DNA of 64,000 bases from Luteimonas endophytica (GTDB lineage Bacteria > Pseudomonadota > Gammaproteobacteria > Xanthomonadales > Xanthomonadaceae), in the NCBI RefSeq assembly GCF_029887875.1, contig NZ_JARXRM010000019.1, positions 136,030-200,029 on the forward strand, in the 5' to 3' direction. Below are positions 26,001 through 35,019 of this stretch, one piece after another. The translations under genes were made by a program, and so were the position numbers. The stretch's first letter is position 1. The number at the start of each line of letters is the position of its first letter. The notes under the pieces were generated by a model. It was given only the letters and a program-made list of their open reading frames with translations. It was not told the DNA's origin and did no database searches.

Positions 26001-26014
26001 CTGATCTGGGTCAA
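26001..26014 (-). promoter_or_regulatory. FNR/DNR-like box of the DUF2946-oprC unit
   Basis: CTGATCTGGGTCAA (plus strand) carries the CTGG spacer. On the minus strand, class II spacing puts the start at 25966 with a good -10 element CAGAAT (25978-25973), three bases before the DUF2946 ATG. It is the left half of a divergent pair with the nirK box. Confidence 0.72.
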
Positions 26015-26053
26015 GCGCCGGTTTCCGCTCCCGGCCCGAGGCGGCGTGCGGCT

Positions 26054-26067
26054 TGACGCAAGTCATG
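26054..26067 (+). promoter_or_regulatory. FNR/DNR-like box of nirK
   Basis: TTGACGCAAGTCAT has a TTGAC-type left half and one mismatch on the right. Class II spacing predicts a start near 26101, with CAGGAT at 26089-26094 as the -10 element. The leader of about 35 nt contains AAAAAGGAA before the nirK ATG. Confidence 0.78.
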
Positions 26068-26135
26068 GCCGGCCCCTGACCGGCCGGTCAGGATGTCCGC
26101 CAAGCATCGACGAACCCCAAAAAGGAACCGCAGCA

Positions 26136-27515
26136 ATGAAAGACCTGATCCTGCTCTTCGCCCTCGCGACAGCCGCCGGCTTCACGCCGCAGGCGCTCGC
26201 GGCACGCGATGCCGCCGCCGACGTCACCCCGGTGGCGGACGTCACCTTCAGCATGCGCACCGAGATCTCCAACGGCCAGCTGGTGTTCGTGGGCAACGCC
26301 GGCGCGATCAAGGACGTGGTGAATCCGGAACTCAAGGTGCCGGAAGGCGCAGTGGTCGCGATCACCGTGACCAACGGCGACGGCGCCATGCACGACATCG
26401 CGGTGCCGGACTTCGGCGTCCAGTCCGACCAGATCGTCGGAAAGGGCTCGGCCACCACCATCGTGTTCCGCGCCACCAAGGCGGGAACCTTCGAGTACCT
26501 GTGCACCATTCCCGGGCACCGCGCCGCCGGCATGTTCGGCAAGCTGATCGTCGGCGACGTGGAAGAAGTGGCGAGCACCGCGGTCGACATCGCCAAGAAC
26601 CCGGCCGAGGTCGAAACCCCGGTCGGCGACCGCGCGCCGCAGCACATCACCTACGACCTGCTCACCACCGAGGTCGAGGGCCATCTGTCGGACGGCAGCA
26701 CCTACCGCTACTGGACCTTCAACAACACCGTGCCGGGGCCGTTCCTGCGGATCCGCAGCGGCGACACCGTCACCGTGAACCTGAAGAACTCGGAAGAGAG
26801 CGTCAATATCCACTCGGTGGACTTCCACGCGGTGACCGGGCCGGGCGGCGGCGCCGCGGTGACCCAGGTGGCCCCCGGGCAGACCAAGAGCTTCACCTTC
26901 AAGGCGCTCAACCCGGGCCTGTACGTGTACCACTGCGCCACGCCGATGATCGCCCACCACATCTCCAACGGCATGTACGGGATGATCCTGGTCGAGCCCG
27001 AGGGCGGCCTGCCGGCGGTGGACCGCGAGTTCTACATCATGCAGGGCGAGCTCTACACCGCGCAGAAGCACGGCTCCCGCGGGCTGCAGGAATTCTCGGT
27101 GGACAAGCTGCTCGACGAGAACCCCGAGCACCTGATGTTCAACGGCTCGATGGAAGCGCTGACCAAGACCTACAAGATGGAGGCCAGCGTGGGCGAAACC
27201 GTGCGCATGTACTTCGGCGTCGGCGGGCCCAACCTGATCTCCAGCTTCCACGTGATCGGCGAGGTGTTCGACCGGGTCTTCGACCAGGCATCGCTGACGA
27301 GCCCGCCGCTGACCGACGTCCAGACCACGCTGGTGGCCCCGGGCGGCGCGACGATGGTGGAGTTCAAGGTCGACTACCCCGGCAAGTACATCCTGGTCGA
27401 CCACGCCCTGTCGCGGGCCGAGAAGGGGCTGGCGGGCTTCCTCCACGTCAACGGCGAGGCGGACCCGACCATCTTCAACACCAACGAGGCGATCGACCAC
27501 TCCTCGGGCCATTGA
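26136..27515 (+). CDS. nirK: Copper nitrite reductase NirK with an extra N-terminal cupredoxin domain
   Basis: This periplasmic enzyme reduces nitrite to NO. The 459-aa precursor has a signal peptide (residues 1-22), then an added plastocyanin-like domain (about 30-145) that keeps a full type 1 copper set H86, C123, H128, M133. The AniA-like core follows: type 1 ligands H226, C267, H275, M280; type 2 ligands H231, H266, H423; catalytic D229 and H372. Such three-domain enzymes are known, for example in Hyphomicrobium. The extra domain may act as a built-in electron relay. AAGGAA precedes the chosen ATG. Confidence 0.97.
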   Translation: MKDLILLFALATAAGFTPQALAARDAAADVTPVADVTFSMRTEISNGQLVFVGNAGAIKDVVNPELKVPEGAVVAITVTNGDGAMHDIAVPDFGVQSDQIVGKGSATTIVFRATKAGTFEYLCTIPGHRAAGMFGKLIVGDVEEVASTAVDIAKNPAEVETPVGDRAPQHITYDLLTTEVEGHLSDGSTYRYWTFNNTVPGPFLRIRSGDTVTVNLKNSEESVNIHSVDFHAVTGPGGGAAVTQVAPGQTKSFTFKALNPGLYVYHCATPMIAHHISNGMYGMILVEPEGGLPAVDREFYIMQGELYTAQKHGSRGLQEFSVDKLLDENPEHLMFNGSMEALTKTYKMEASVGETVRMYFGVGGPNLISSFHVIGEVFDRVFDQASLTSPPLTDVQTTLVAPGGATMVEFKVDYPGKYILVDHALSRAEKGLAGFLHVNGEADPTIFNTNEAIDHSSGH

Positions 27516-27531
27516 GGAATCGCAACACCCG

Positions 27532-27558
27532 GGGGCGCCTGCGGGCGCCCCTTTTTTT
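27532..27558 (+). terminator. Rho-independent terminator of nirK
   Basis: A perfect 8-bp stem GGGGCGCC/GGCGCCCC with loop TGCG is followed directly by seven T residues, 16 bases after the nirK stop. It is the strongest terminator in the window. Confidence 0.95.
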
Positions 27559-27572
27559 GTTCTTGGCTCCGG

Positions 27573-28238
27573 TCAGGCGTAGCGCGTAGGGTCGGCGACG
27601 CCGGCTGCGGCGAAGCCCGCCGCACGCAGCCCGCAGGCATCGCAATGGCCGCACGCGCGGCCATCCGCGTCCGCGCGATAGCAGGACACGGTGGCGGCGA
27701 AATCCACCCCGAGCCGCACGCCTTCGCGGACGATGGCGTCCTTGCCCAGCCGCAGCAGCGGCGCGTGGATCCGGAATCCGGCGCCCTCGACCCCCGCCTT
27801 GGTGGCCACGTTGGCGAGGCGCTCGAAGGCCCCGATGAACTCCGGGCGGCAGTCGGGATAGCCGGAATAGTCGACCGCGTTGACCCCGCAGAAGATGTCC
27901 GCGGCGCCGAGCACCTCGGCCCAGCCCAGCGCCACCGAGAGCATGATCGTGTTGCGCGCCGGCACGTAGGTCGCCGGGATCCCGGCCCCGCCCGGCTCCG
28001 GCACCTCGATGTCGGCGGTGAGGGCCGAACCGCCGATGCTGCGCAGGTCCACCTGCACCGTCTTGTGCGCGGCCGCGTCCAGGGCCCCGGCGACCCGCGC
28101 GGCGGCCGCCAGCTCGGAAGTGTGGCGCTGGCCATAGGCCACGCTGAGCGCATGCGCGGCGAAGCCGCGCTCGCGGGCGATGGCCAATACGACGGCGGAA
28201 TCCATGCCGCCGGAGAGCAGCACGACGGCGTTCTTCAT
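27573..28238 (-). CDS. queC: 7-cyano-7-deazaguanine synthase QueC
   Basis: QueC makes preQ0 from 7-carboxy-7-deazaguanine using ATP and ammonia in queuosine tRNA modification. The 221-aa cytoplasmic enzyme has the PP-loop LLSGGMDSA near the N-terminus, [11 protein letters not shown], and the zinc site in [17 protein letters not shown] near the C-terminus. It begins one base after the queE stop on the same strand. Its stop is 15 bases from the convergent nirK terminator. Confidence 0.97.
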   Translation of the reverse strand: MKNAVVLLSGGMDSAVVLAIARERGFAAHALSVAYGQRHTSELAAAARVAGALDAAAHKTVQVDLRSIGGSALTADIEVPEPGGAGIPATYVPARNTIMLSVALGWAEVLGAADIFCGVNAVDYSGYPDCRPEFIGAFERLANVATKAGVEGAGFRIHAPLLRLGKDAIVREGVRLGVDFAATVSCYRADADGRACGHCDACGLRAAGFAAAGVADPTRYA

Positions 28239-28239
28239 C

Positions 28240-28920
28240 TCACCTCCCCGGCTCGTCGTTCCACAGCAGCTTGTGCAGCTGCATCTGGAAACGCACCGGC
28301 AGGCGGTCGGCGACGATCCAGTCGGCCAGCGTGCGCGCGTCCAGCTCGGACTTGCTCGGCGAGAACAGCACGTCGCAGCGCGCCGCCAGGCCGTGTTCGC
28401 GCACCACCCCGACCGCCCAGTCGTAGTCGTCGCGGCCGCAGAGCACGAACTTGACCTGGTCGTGCGCGGTCAGCAGCGGCAGGTTCTCCCAGCGATTGCG
28501 GTGCGCTTCGCCGGAGGCCGGGGTCTTGATGTCGAGCACCCGCGAGACCCGCGGGTCGACCGCGCCGATGTCGATCGCGCCCGAGGTCTCCAGGGAGACC
28601 GCGCGGCCGGCGTCGCACAGCCGCCGCAGCAGGACGTGGCAGCGCTTCTGCGCCAACGGCTCGCCGCCGGTGACGCAGACGTGGCGCGCGCCGAGGCGGG
28701 CGACCTCGGCAAGGATCGCGTCGATCTCCCACCACTGGCCGCCGTGGAACGCGTAGGCGGTATCGCAGTACACGCAGCGCAGCGGGCAGCCGGTCAGGCG
28801 CACGAACACCGTCGGCCAGCCGGCATCGCGGGCCTCGCCCTGCAGCGACAGGAAGATCTCGGTGATCCGCAGCCGGTCCGCCGCCGCGGCGTCGGCAGCA
28901 TCGGAAGCGACGGCATTCAT
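28240..28920 (-). CDS. queE: 7-carboxy-7-deazaguanine synthase QueE
   Basis: QueE is a radical SAM enzyme that contracts carboxy-tetrahydropterin to 7-carboxy-7-deazaguanine, the step before QueC. The 226-aa protein has the [21 protein letters not shown] substrate region, the cluster motif CPLRCVYC followed by DT, and the SAM-binding TGGEP. I chose the ATG at 28920 because the upstream extension of the frame is built from repeat DNA. It is coupled to queC. Confidence 0.96.
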   Translation of the reverse strand: MNAVASDAADAAAADRLRITEIFLSLQGEARDAGWPTVFVRLTGCPLRCVYCDTAYAFHGGQWWEIDAILAEVARLGARHVCVTGGEPLAQKRCHVLLRRLCDAGRAVSLETSGAIDIGAVDPRVSRVLDIKTPASGEAHRNRWENLPLLTAHDQVKFVLCGRDDYDWAVGVVREHGLAARCDVLFSPSKSELDARTLADWIVADRLPVRFQMQLHKLLWNDEPGR

Positions 28921-29456
28921 TCGGCTATTGTAGAGCGGAGCTCGCGCCGCTGCCCCACCGGCGCCCCGCCCCTCCCGATCGGGCCGCCCCGCCCTCTGGC
29001 CAGATCGTCGTATCCCCGGCCCGCCCTCCGGCGCATTCCGGTAGTCCCGACCGACTACCGTCCACAGGCTCGCGAACGAACGGCAAGAGGACACCTGGGG
29101 CCATCGGGCGGGGGTGGCACCGCAAGTCGCTCCCCGATACTCGCTTGGTTGCGGCGCCACCCCCACCCGATGGAGCAGATTCGTCGGCGCTTCCGGAAAA
29201 GCAGGAGCCGACGCGGTTACACCTGGCCGCGACCCACGCTTTCCGACCCGATCGCCGCATCGTCCCCAGCGGGCCGGGGGATGCGTGACAACCAAGCGAG
29301 TATCGGGGAGCGACTTGGCACGTATCCCCCGGCCCGCCCCTCCCGGGATGCGTTTCCAGATGACTGCACCCAGCATTGCGCCCCACCAACCCGGCCTCAC
29401 GGCCAATCGGAGCCGGCATGCTGCAGCCGGGCAAGCTGGGCTCTACGCGGCGTGGC
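28921..29456. repeat. Repeat-rich gap between queE and cpoB
   Basis: This 536-base gap has no convincing gene. It contains a hairpin with 18-bp arms (29101-29118 and 29156-29173, one mismatch). A perfect 29-bp inverted repeat lies at 29123-29151 and 29289-29317, with one arm inside the hairpin loop. There is also a small 8-bp hairpin at 29039-29060, and a direct repeat of CGTATCCCC-GGCCCGCC flanks the unit near 29008 and 29321. Small frames here are repeat translations. It resembles a dispersed non-autonomous intergenic element. Confidence 0.75.
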
Positions 29457-30254
29457 TCAGCGCAGGCGGCCGAGCTGGATCGCGCGCAGGCGGTCGTCGG
29501 CGGTACGGGCGGCGTCGCTGCCCGGGAAGCGCTCGATCACCGAAGCCAGCGTGGCCTCGGCAGCATCCAGCTGCTCCTGGCCGTATTGCGACAGACCGAC
29601 CTTGAGCAGCGCGCCCGGGGCCTTGTCGTGGGTCGGGTAGCGGTCGATCAGCGCCTGGAACTGCTGCTGGGCCAGCTCGTAGTTCTGGGTGACGTAGTAG
29701 CTCTCGCCCAGCCAGTACAGCGCATTCGGCGCGTAGGAGCCGGACGGATAGCGCTGCAGGAAATCCTGGAACAGTTCCGCGGCCTCGGCGTAGTTCCCCG
29801 AGCGCAACGCGTCGAACGCGGTCTCGTAGGCGCCGCGCTCGTCGGCGGTCTGGGCCAGCAGGCCCGGGTCGCCATGGATCGAGGGGGCGGTGTCGCTGGG
29901 CGGCGGCGGCGGCAGTGCCGTCCCCGCGTCCCCGTCCACGCCCGGCGCGGCGGGCAACGACCCGGCGCCGCTTTCGAGCCGGTTGAGGCGCCCGTCGATG
30001 TCCAGATACTGGTCCCGGCTCGCGTTCTTCAGCTGCTCGTTCTGCTGCTGCAGTTCCTCGACCATCGAACGGAGCGTGGTCACCTCGCTGCGCAACTGGG
30101 ACAGCTGGTTGAGCAGATCGACGTTGCCGCGGTTGGCAGCGGCCTGCTGTTCCAGCACCGCGACCCTGTCGGCCAGGCTCGGACGCTGGGCGGAAACGGG
30201 TGCGGCGGCCACCAGGGCCGCCGCAACCACGATTGGAGCGATGTAACGACGCAT
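29457..30254 (-). CDS. cpoB: Cell division coordinator CpoB (YbgF)
   Basis: CpoB is a periplasmic TolA-binding protein that coordinates outer-membrane constriction with peptidoglycan synthesis. The 265-aa precursor has a signal peptide cut near VSA-QR, an N-terminal coiled coil (about residues 26-100) rich in Leu/Gln/Glu, a Pro/Ala linker, and C-terminal TPR repeats beginning near YETAFDALRSGNYAEAAELF. It is the last gene of the tol-pal operon and starts six bases after pal. Confidence 0.95.
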   Translation of the reverse strand: MRRYIAPIVVAAALVAAAPVSAQRPSLADRVAVLEQQAAANRGNVDLLNQLSQLRSEVTTLRSMVEELQQQNEQLKNASRDQYLDIDGRLNRLESGAGSLPAAPGVDGDAGTALPPPPPSDTAPSIHGDPGLLAQTADERGAYETAFDALRSGNYAEAAELFQDFLQRYPSGSYAPNALYWLGESYYVTQNYELAQQQFQALIDRYPTHDKAPGALLKVGLSQYGQEQLDAAEATLASVIERFPGSDAARTADDRLRAIQLGRLR

Positions 30255-30260
30255 GCGCGG

Positions 30261-30773
30261 TCAGCGTGCGGTGTAGACGATCTCGACGCGGCGATTGCGC
30301 GCCCAGCAGTCCTCGCTCGACTCGGTGCAGGTCGGACGCTCCTCGCCGTAGCTGACCACGGTCAGCTGCGCCGCGCCGCCGCCGTTGGCCTGCAGCGCCG
30401 AGGACACCGCGTTGCCGCGGCGCTCGCCGAGGCCGAGGTTGTACTCGCGGCTGCCGCGCTCGTCGGCATTGCCTTCCAGGGTGATGCGGGACGACGGACG
30501 GTCGCGCAGGTACTTGGCGTGACAGCCCATGATCGACTGGAACTCCGGACGCAGGGCATCCTGGTCGTAATCGAAGTAGACCACGCGCTGGCGCAGGCAG
30601 GCATCTGAATCCAGGTCCTCCGGGCCGTAGGCGCCGGCGGTGGGCTGCTGCGGCTGGGTCACGGTACCGGTATCGCCCGGCTGCTGCACGGGTTCTTCCT
30701 TGACACGCTTGGAGCAGCCGACGACGGCAACGCACAGCGCGGCGGCGATCAGGACTCGGGTGGTGGTGTTCAT
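30261..30773 (-). CDS. pal: Peptidoglycan-associated lipoprotein Pal
   Basis: Pal is an outer-membrane lipoprotein that binds peptidoglycan and TolB. The 170-aa precursor has a lipobox ending in VVGC (Cys near residue 20), a Gln/Pro/Thr-rich linker, and an OmpA-like domain with VYFDYDQDALRPEF, NADERGSREYNLGLGERR and a terminal RRVEIVY. The start is the ATG that immediately precedes the signal peptide. It lies between tolB and cpoB. Confidence 0.97.
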   Translation of the reverse strand: MNTTTRVLIAAALCVAVVGCSKRVKEEPVQQPGDTGTVTQPQQPTAGAYGPEDLDSDACLRQRVVYFDYDQDALRPEFQSIMGCHAKYLRDRPSSRITLEGNADERGSREYNLGLGERRGNAVSSALQANGGGAAQLTVVSYGEERPTCTESSEDCWARNRRVEIVYTAR

Positions 30774-30835
30774 CTCGTCGATCCCTAGTGGATGGAAGGG
30801 TGGTTCAGGTTGATGGATAGGTTGTGCAGGCGGCG

Positions 30836-32155
30836 TCAGCGCTGTTCCCGGAAGGGTCCCCAGGCGGGCTCCCGGACGTCGCCGTCGGCAAGCACGAGGC
30901 GCTGTCGCACCCGGCCGTCCGCGGACACGGCGTACAGCACCCCCCGCCGTCCCTCGCGCGCCGCGTACAGGATCATGCTGGCGTTGGGCGCGAAACTCGG
31001 CGATTCGTCGAGTGAGCCTGGCGACAGCGTGGACCACCGCGGCGAACCGAGGCTGCGATCCAGCACCGCGATACGGTACACGTTCCCTGAACCCTGCGCC
31101 ACGGCGATCTTCTGGCCGTCGAACGAGACGCTGGGGTCGGAGTTGTAGTTGCCCTGGAAACTGACCCGGCTGGCCCCGCCGCCGCCGGCCGGCACCTGGT
31201 AGACCTGGGGGCGGCCGCCGCGGTCGGAGGTGAAGTAGACGCTGGCGCCGTCCGGGCTCCACTCGGGGGCGGTGTCGATGCCGAAATGCTCGGTGAGCCG
31301 GGTCAGCGCCTTGCTGCCCAGGTCCATCACGTAGATCTCTGGGTTGCCGCTGCGCGACAGGGTCAGCGCCAGGCGGCGGCCGTCCGGGGAGAACGCCGGA
31401 CCGCTGTTGATGCCGCGGAAGCTCGAGACCAGCTCGCGGCCGCCGGTGGTCAGGTCCTGGATGTAGATCGAGGAGTTGCCGCGCTCGAAGCTGACATAGG
31501 CCAGGCGGGCGCCGTCGGGCGACCACGAGGGCGACAGCAGCGGCTCGTTGGAGCGGACCACGGTCTGCGGGTTGTGGCCGTCGGAGTCGGCGACGATCAG
31601 CGCGTAGCGGGCGCCCTGCCCGACCCCGGTCTGGGTCACGTAGGCGATCCGGGTCCAGAACGCGCCGCGCACCCCCAGGATCTTCTCGTAGATCGCGTCG
31701 GCCATCTGGTGGGCGACGTCCCGCATCGCGCTGGCGCGACCGGTCATGGCCATGCCGATCAGGCGCTCCTGCTTGGCCACGTCGAACAGTTCGTACTCGA
31801 CCCGGTACGCGCCGTCGCCGGCGTCGAGCACCCGGCCCACCACTAGGAAATCCTGCCGCAGCACCCGCCAGGTCGGGAACTGCACCTCGCTGCCGCGGGT
31901 CGGCCGCTCGACGATGTCGCGCTCGGGCAGGGTGCGGAACTGGCCGGAGCGGTCGAGGTCGGCGCGGATCACCGCGGCCACGTCGGTGTCCGGAGCCCCG
32001 GCCGAACCCTGGTAGGGCATCGGCACCACCGCGATCGGCAGCGCCGAGGCGTGACCGCCGACGATGTCGATCTCCAGGCCCTGCTGCTGGGCCGCGGCGA
32101 GCATCGGCAGCGCCAGCGCGAAAAGGGCGAACAGGATGCGGGCGAATCGTTTCAT
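30836..32155 (-). CDS. tolB: Periplasmic Tol-Pal protein TolB
   Basis: TolB is the periplasmic beta-propeller linking the TolQRA machine to Pal. The 439-aa precursor has a signal peptide ending at AAAQQ, an N-terminal domain with VVPMPYQG, and several DPP-like propeller repeats of the type SPSWSPDGARLAYVS. I chose the ATG at 32155; the in-frame upstream extension lacks signal features. It sits 78 bases after tolA. Confidence 0.96.
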   Translation of the reverse strand: MKRFARILFALFALALPMLAAAQQQGLEIDIVGGHASALPIAVVPMPYQGSAGAPDTDVAAVIRADLDRSGQFRTLPERDIVERPTRGSEVQFPTWRVLRQDFLVVGRVLDAGDGAYRVEYELFDVAKQERLIGMAMTGRASAMRDVAHQMADAIYEKILGVRGAFWTRIAYVTQTGVGQGARYALIVADSDGHNPQTVVRSNEPLLSPSWSPDGARLAYVSFERGNSSIYIQDLTTGGRELVSSFRGINSGPAFSPDGRRLALTLSRSGNPEIYVMDLGSKALTRLTEHFGIDTAPEWSPDGASVYFTSDRGGRPQVYQVPAGGGGASRVSFQGNYNSDPSVSFDGQKIAVAQGSGNVYRIAVLDRSLGSPRWSTLSPGSLDESPSFAPNASMILYAAREGRRGVLYAVSADGRVRQRLVLADGDVREPAWGPFREQR

Positions 32156-32233
32156 CGGGTCACCGAGTTGGGGAAGCAGAACTGGGCGCCAGCTTGGCGG
32201 TTGCACGGCGCGCGAAGATGAATGGCGGCGTAC

Positions 32234-33186
32234 TTATCGGTCCTGGGCCGTGAAATTGAGGTTGAGCCGGCGCGCGAACACCGGCTCGAATCCCCGGTAC
32301 GGCAACGGCTCGGCCTTGCGCACCGCCGCCTCCACCGAGCGCCGGCCGAGAGCGTCGAACGGGCAGGAGGCGTCGAATTCCACGCTCATCACCTGCCCGC
32401 CGGGCAGCTGGGTGATGTACAGCCGGCAGGTCTGGCCGAGCGGCACGTTGTCGGGGCGGACCCAGTTGCGCGCGATCGCCTCCTGCAGCGCGGCGGCGTA
32501 GCGGGCCGCGAGATCGCTGTCGCCGTCGGGCCGGCCGGGAGGCGGCGAGGCGGCCTCCGCGGCCTGTTCGGACGCCTGGCGAGCACGGGCATCGGCGATC
32601 TGCTTGAGCTTCTGCTCGGCCAGCTCGGCCTCGCGGCGGAGCCGCTCGCGCTCGGCGCGCAGCTTCTCCAGTTCCTGCTGGCGCGCCAGGCGGCGCTGCT
32701 GCTCGGCCTCCTCCTGGCGCTCGCGCTCGGTCAGGTCGATCTGCTCCTGGCGCCGCCGCTCCTCCTGTTCGCGCTCGGCGGCGAGTTCGGACTCGGCCTC
32801 GCGGCGGGCCGCGTCCTGGTCGAGCGTGTCGGGCTCGGGCATCCGCTCCTGCGCCCGCGGCTGCGGATCCACCATCGCGTCTTCCGGCATCGGCTGGGGC
32901 AGCGGCTGCGGCGGCGGCGCGGCCTCTTCCTCCACCGGCTCCGGCGCGGGCAGCCGCTCGGGCTCGGGCGGCTCGGGTAGCGGCTCGGGCGGCGCCTCCA
33001 GCGCGCGCCGCTGCGCCGCCGAAAGCGCCTCGGGATCGAACAGCTCGGCGGTGACCGGCGATCCGAACGCCGGCTCCGCGTTGCTGCGGGTCCAGGACAG
33101 CCCGAACACCAGCAACAGTAGCAGCGCCACGTGCAGCGCCAGCGCGAGCAGGACCGCGCTGACCGTGTCGGCGGGGCGTTGCCGCA

Positions 33187-33187
<1 letters not shown>
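32234..33187 (-). CDS. tolA: TolA envelope-spanning protein
   Basis: TolA transmits proton-motive force from TolQR to the outer membrane. The 317-aa protein has one N-terminal membrane helix (about residues 12-32), a long charged region rich in Glu/Arg/Ala/Gln (about 90-210) that forms the helical spacer, and a C-terminal globular domain with the Cys pair in GQTCRLYIT and FDASCPFDAL. Its start overlaps the tolR stop. Confidence 0.95.
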
Positions 33188-33624
<437 letters not shown>

Positions 33625-33675
33625 GGCGATCCTCGAAGAGTCTGTGGAGTCAACGCGCGGGACGGCGGCGCGGGG

Positions 33676-34470
33676 TCACTCGTCGCCGTGCGCCTGGCGC
33701 TCCAGGATCGAGGAGAACTCCTCGGCGAACGCGTCGTAGCGGCCGGCGATGCGCTCCACCTTGGTGGCGTAGCGGTTGTAGGCCCAGACCGCGGGAATCG
33801 CCGCGAACAGGCCCATCGCGGTGGCGATCAGCGCCTCGGAGATGCCCGGCGCCACGGTGGCGATGGTCGCCTCGCGCACGTTGGCCAGGCCATGGAACGA
33901 GATCATGATCCCCCACACGGTGCCGAGCAGGCCGACGTAGGGCGCGATCGAGCCGACGTTGGCCAGGAACTCGAGGTTGTGCTCCAGGCCGTCCAGCTCG
34001 CGCGCGGTGGCCACCCGCATCCCGCGCTGCGCGCCCTCCAGCTGGGCGCGGCTGTCGGGATTGCGGCGGCCGCGCGGGCGCGAGTACTCGCGGAAGCCGG
34101 ACTCGAAGATCGCCTCCAGGCCATCGATCTCGCGATTGCGCTCGGTCGCCGCGGCGTAGAGCTTGGTCATGTCGGCCCCGGACCAGAACCGCTCCTCGAA
34201 GCGGTCGGCCTCGCGGGCGGCGCGGTCGAGCATGCGCTTCTTGCGAAAGATGATCACCCACGAGGCGATCGAGGCGAACAGCAGCAGCAGCATCACCAGC
34301 TGCACCGGGATCGACGCGTGCAGCACCAGCTGCAACATGTCGAGCTCGGTGCCGACGGGGGCCGCGGCCGCGGCGCCGGTCTCGGCGGCGAGCTCGGTGG
34401 CGCTGGCCGTGGCCTCCTCGGGCAGGGGTTCCACCTGGGTGGCCTGCAGCAGCATAGAAATGGGGGTCAT
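33676..34470 (-). CDS. tolQ: TolQ stator subunit
   Basis: TolQ is the MotA/TolQ/ExbB-family channel subunit of the Tol-Pal machine. The 264-aa protein has three membrane helices (about 52-70, 165-185 and 205-225), with VGLLGTVWGIM and ATAMGLFAAIPAVWAYN as family signatures. GGAG eight bases before the ATG supports this start over a longer frame. The N-terminal 45 residues are longer and more acidic and Ala-rich than in E. coli. Confidence 0.95.
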   Translation of the reverse strand: MTPISMLLQATQVEPLPEEATASATELAAETGAAAAAPVGTELDMLQLVLHASIPVQLVMLLLLFASIASWVIIFRKKRMLDRAAREADRFEERFWSGADMTKLYAAATERNREIDGLEAIFESGFREYSRPRGRRNPDSRAQLEGAQRGMRVATARELDGLEHNLEFLANVGSIAPYVGLLGTVWGIMISFHGLANVREATIATVAPGISEALIATAMGLFAAIPAVWAYNRYATKVERIAGRYDAFAEEFSSILERQAHGDE

Positions 34471-34593
34471 GCATCGCTCCTGGATCGGGATGGCGGCAAG
34501 CACGGGCGGCGCATGCGCTGCCCGCGGTTCGGTCTGGCCCTGCCCCCGCATCGCGGGGAAGGGGTGGTTGAGAACTCCGGTCCGACGTCCTTG

Positions 34594-35019
34594 TCAGCCC
34601 GGCAGGACCTGCGCCGCGAGTTCCCGGTACAGCGCTTCCGGGATCCCGCGCGGACGGAACCCGCCGGCGTCCAGCGCCGCCACCCGGACCCGGGCATCGA
34701 GCAGCCGCTCGCCGTCGCGTTCGACCGCCTGCTCGAACACCAGGCTCGCGCGCCGGCACTCGCGCAGCACCGCCGAGACCTGCAACGCGTCGTCCAGGCG
34801 CGCCGGCTTGCGGAAATCGAGCCGCATGTCGCGCACCGCGAACAGCAGGCCATGCAGGTCGCGCAGCTGCTCCTGGCCGTAGCCGTGCGCGCGTACCCAT
34901 TCGCTGCGGGCGCGCTCGAGAAACGCCACGTAGCGCGCGTGGTACACCACACCGCCGGCGTCGGTATCTTCCCAGTAAACCCTGACCGGTAGGCTGAACG
35001 GCGTTTGAAGTGCGGTCAC
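34594..35019 (-). CDS. ybgC: Acyl-CoA thioesterase YbgC
   Basis: YbgC is a cytoplasmic hot-dog thioesterase of the tol-pal operon that acts on acyl-CoA or acyl-ACP. The 141-aa product has the catalytic motif [15 protein letters not shown] and LERARSEW. It starts with GTG overlapping the ruvB stop (GTGA), the only start giving the normal family length. Confidence 0.93.
   Translation of the reverse strand: MTALQTPFSLPVRVYWEDTDAGGVVYHARYVAFLERARSEWVRAHGYGQEQLRDLHGLLFAVRDMRLDFRKPARLDDALQVSAVLRECRRASLVFEQAVERDGERLLDARVRVAALDAGGFRPRGIPEALYRELAAQVLPG

Noticed and set aside
29114..29605. Small frames giving KRVSGSDL-like peptides upstream of queE
   Set aside because: These are translations of the inverted-repeat element, not genes.
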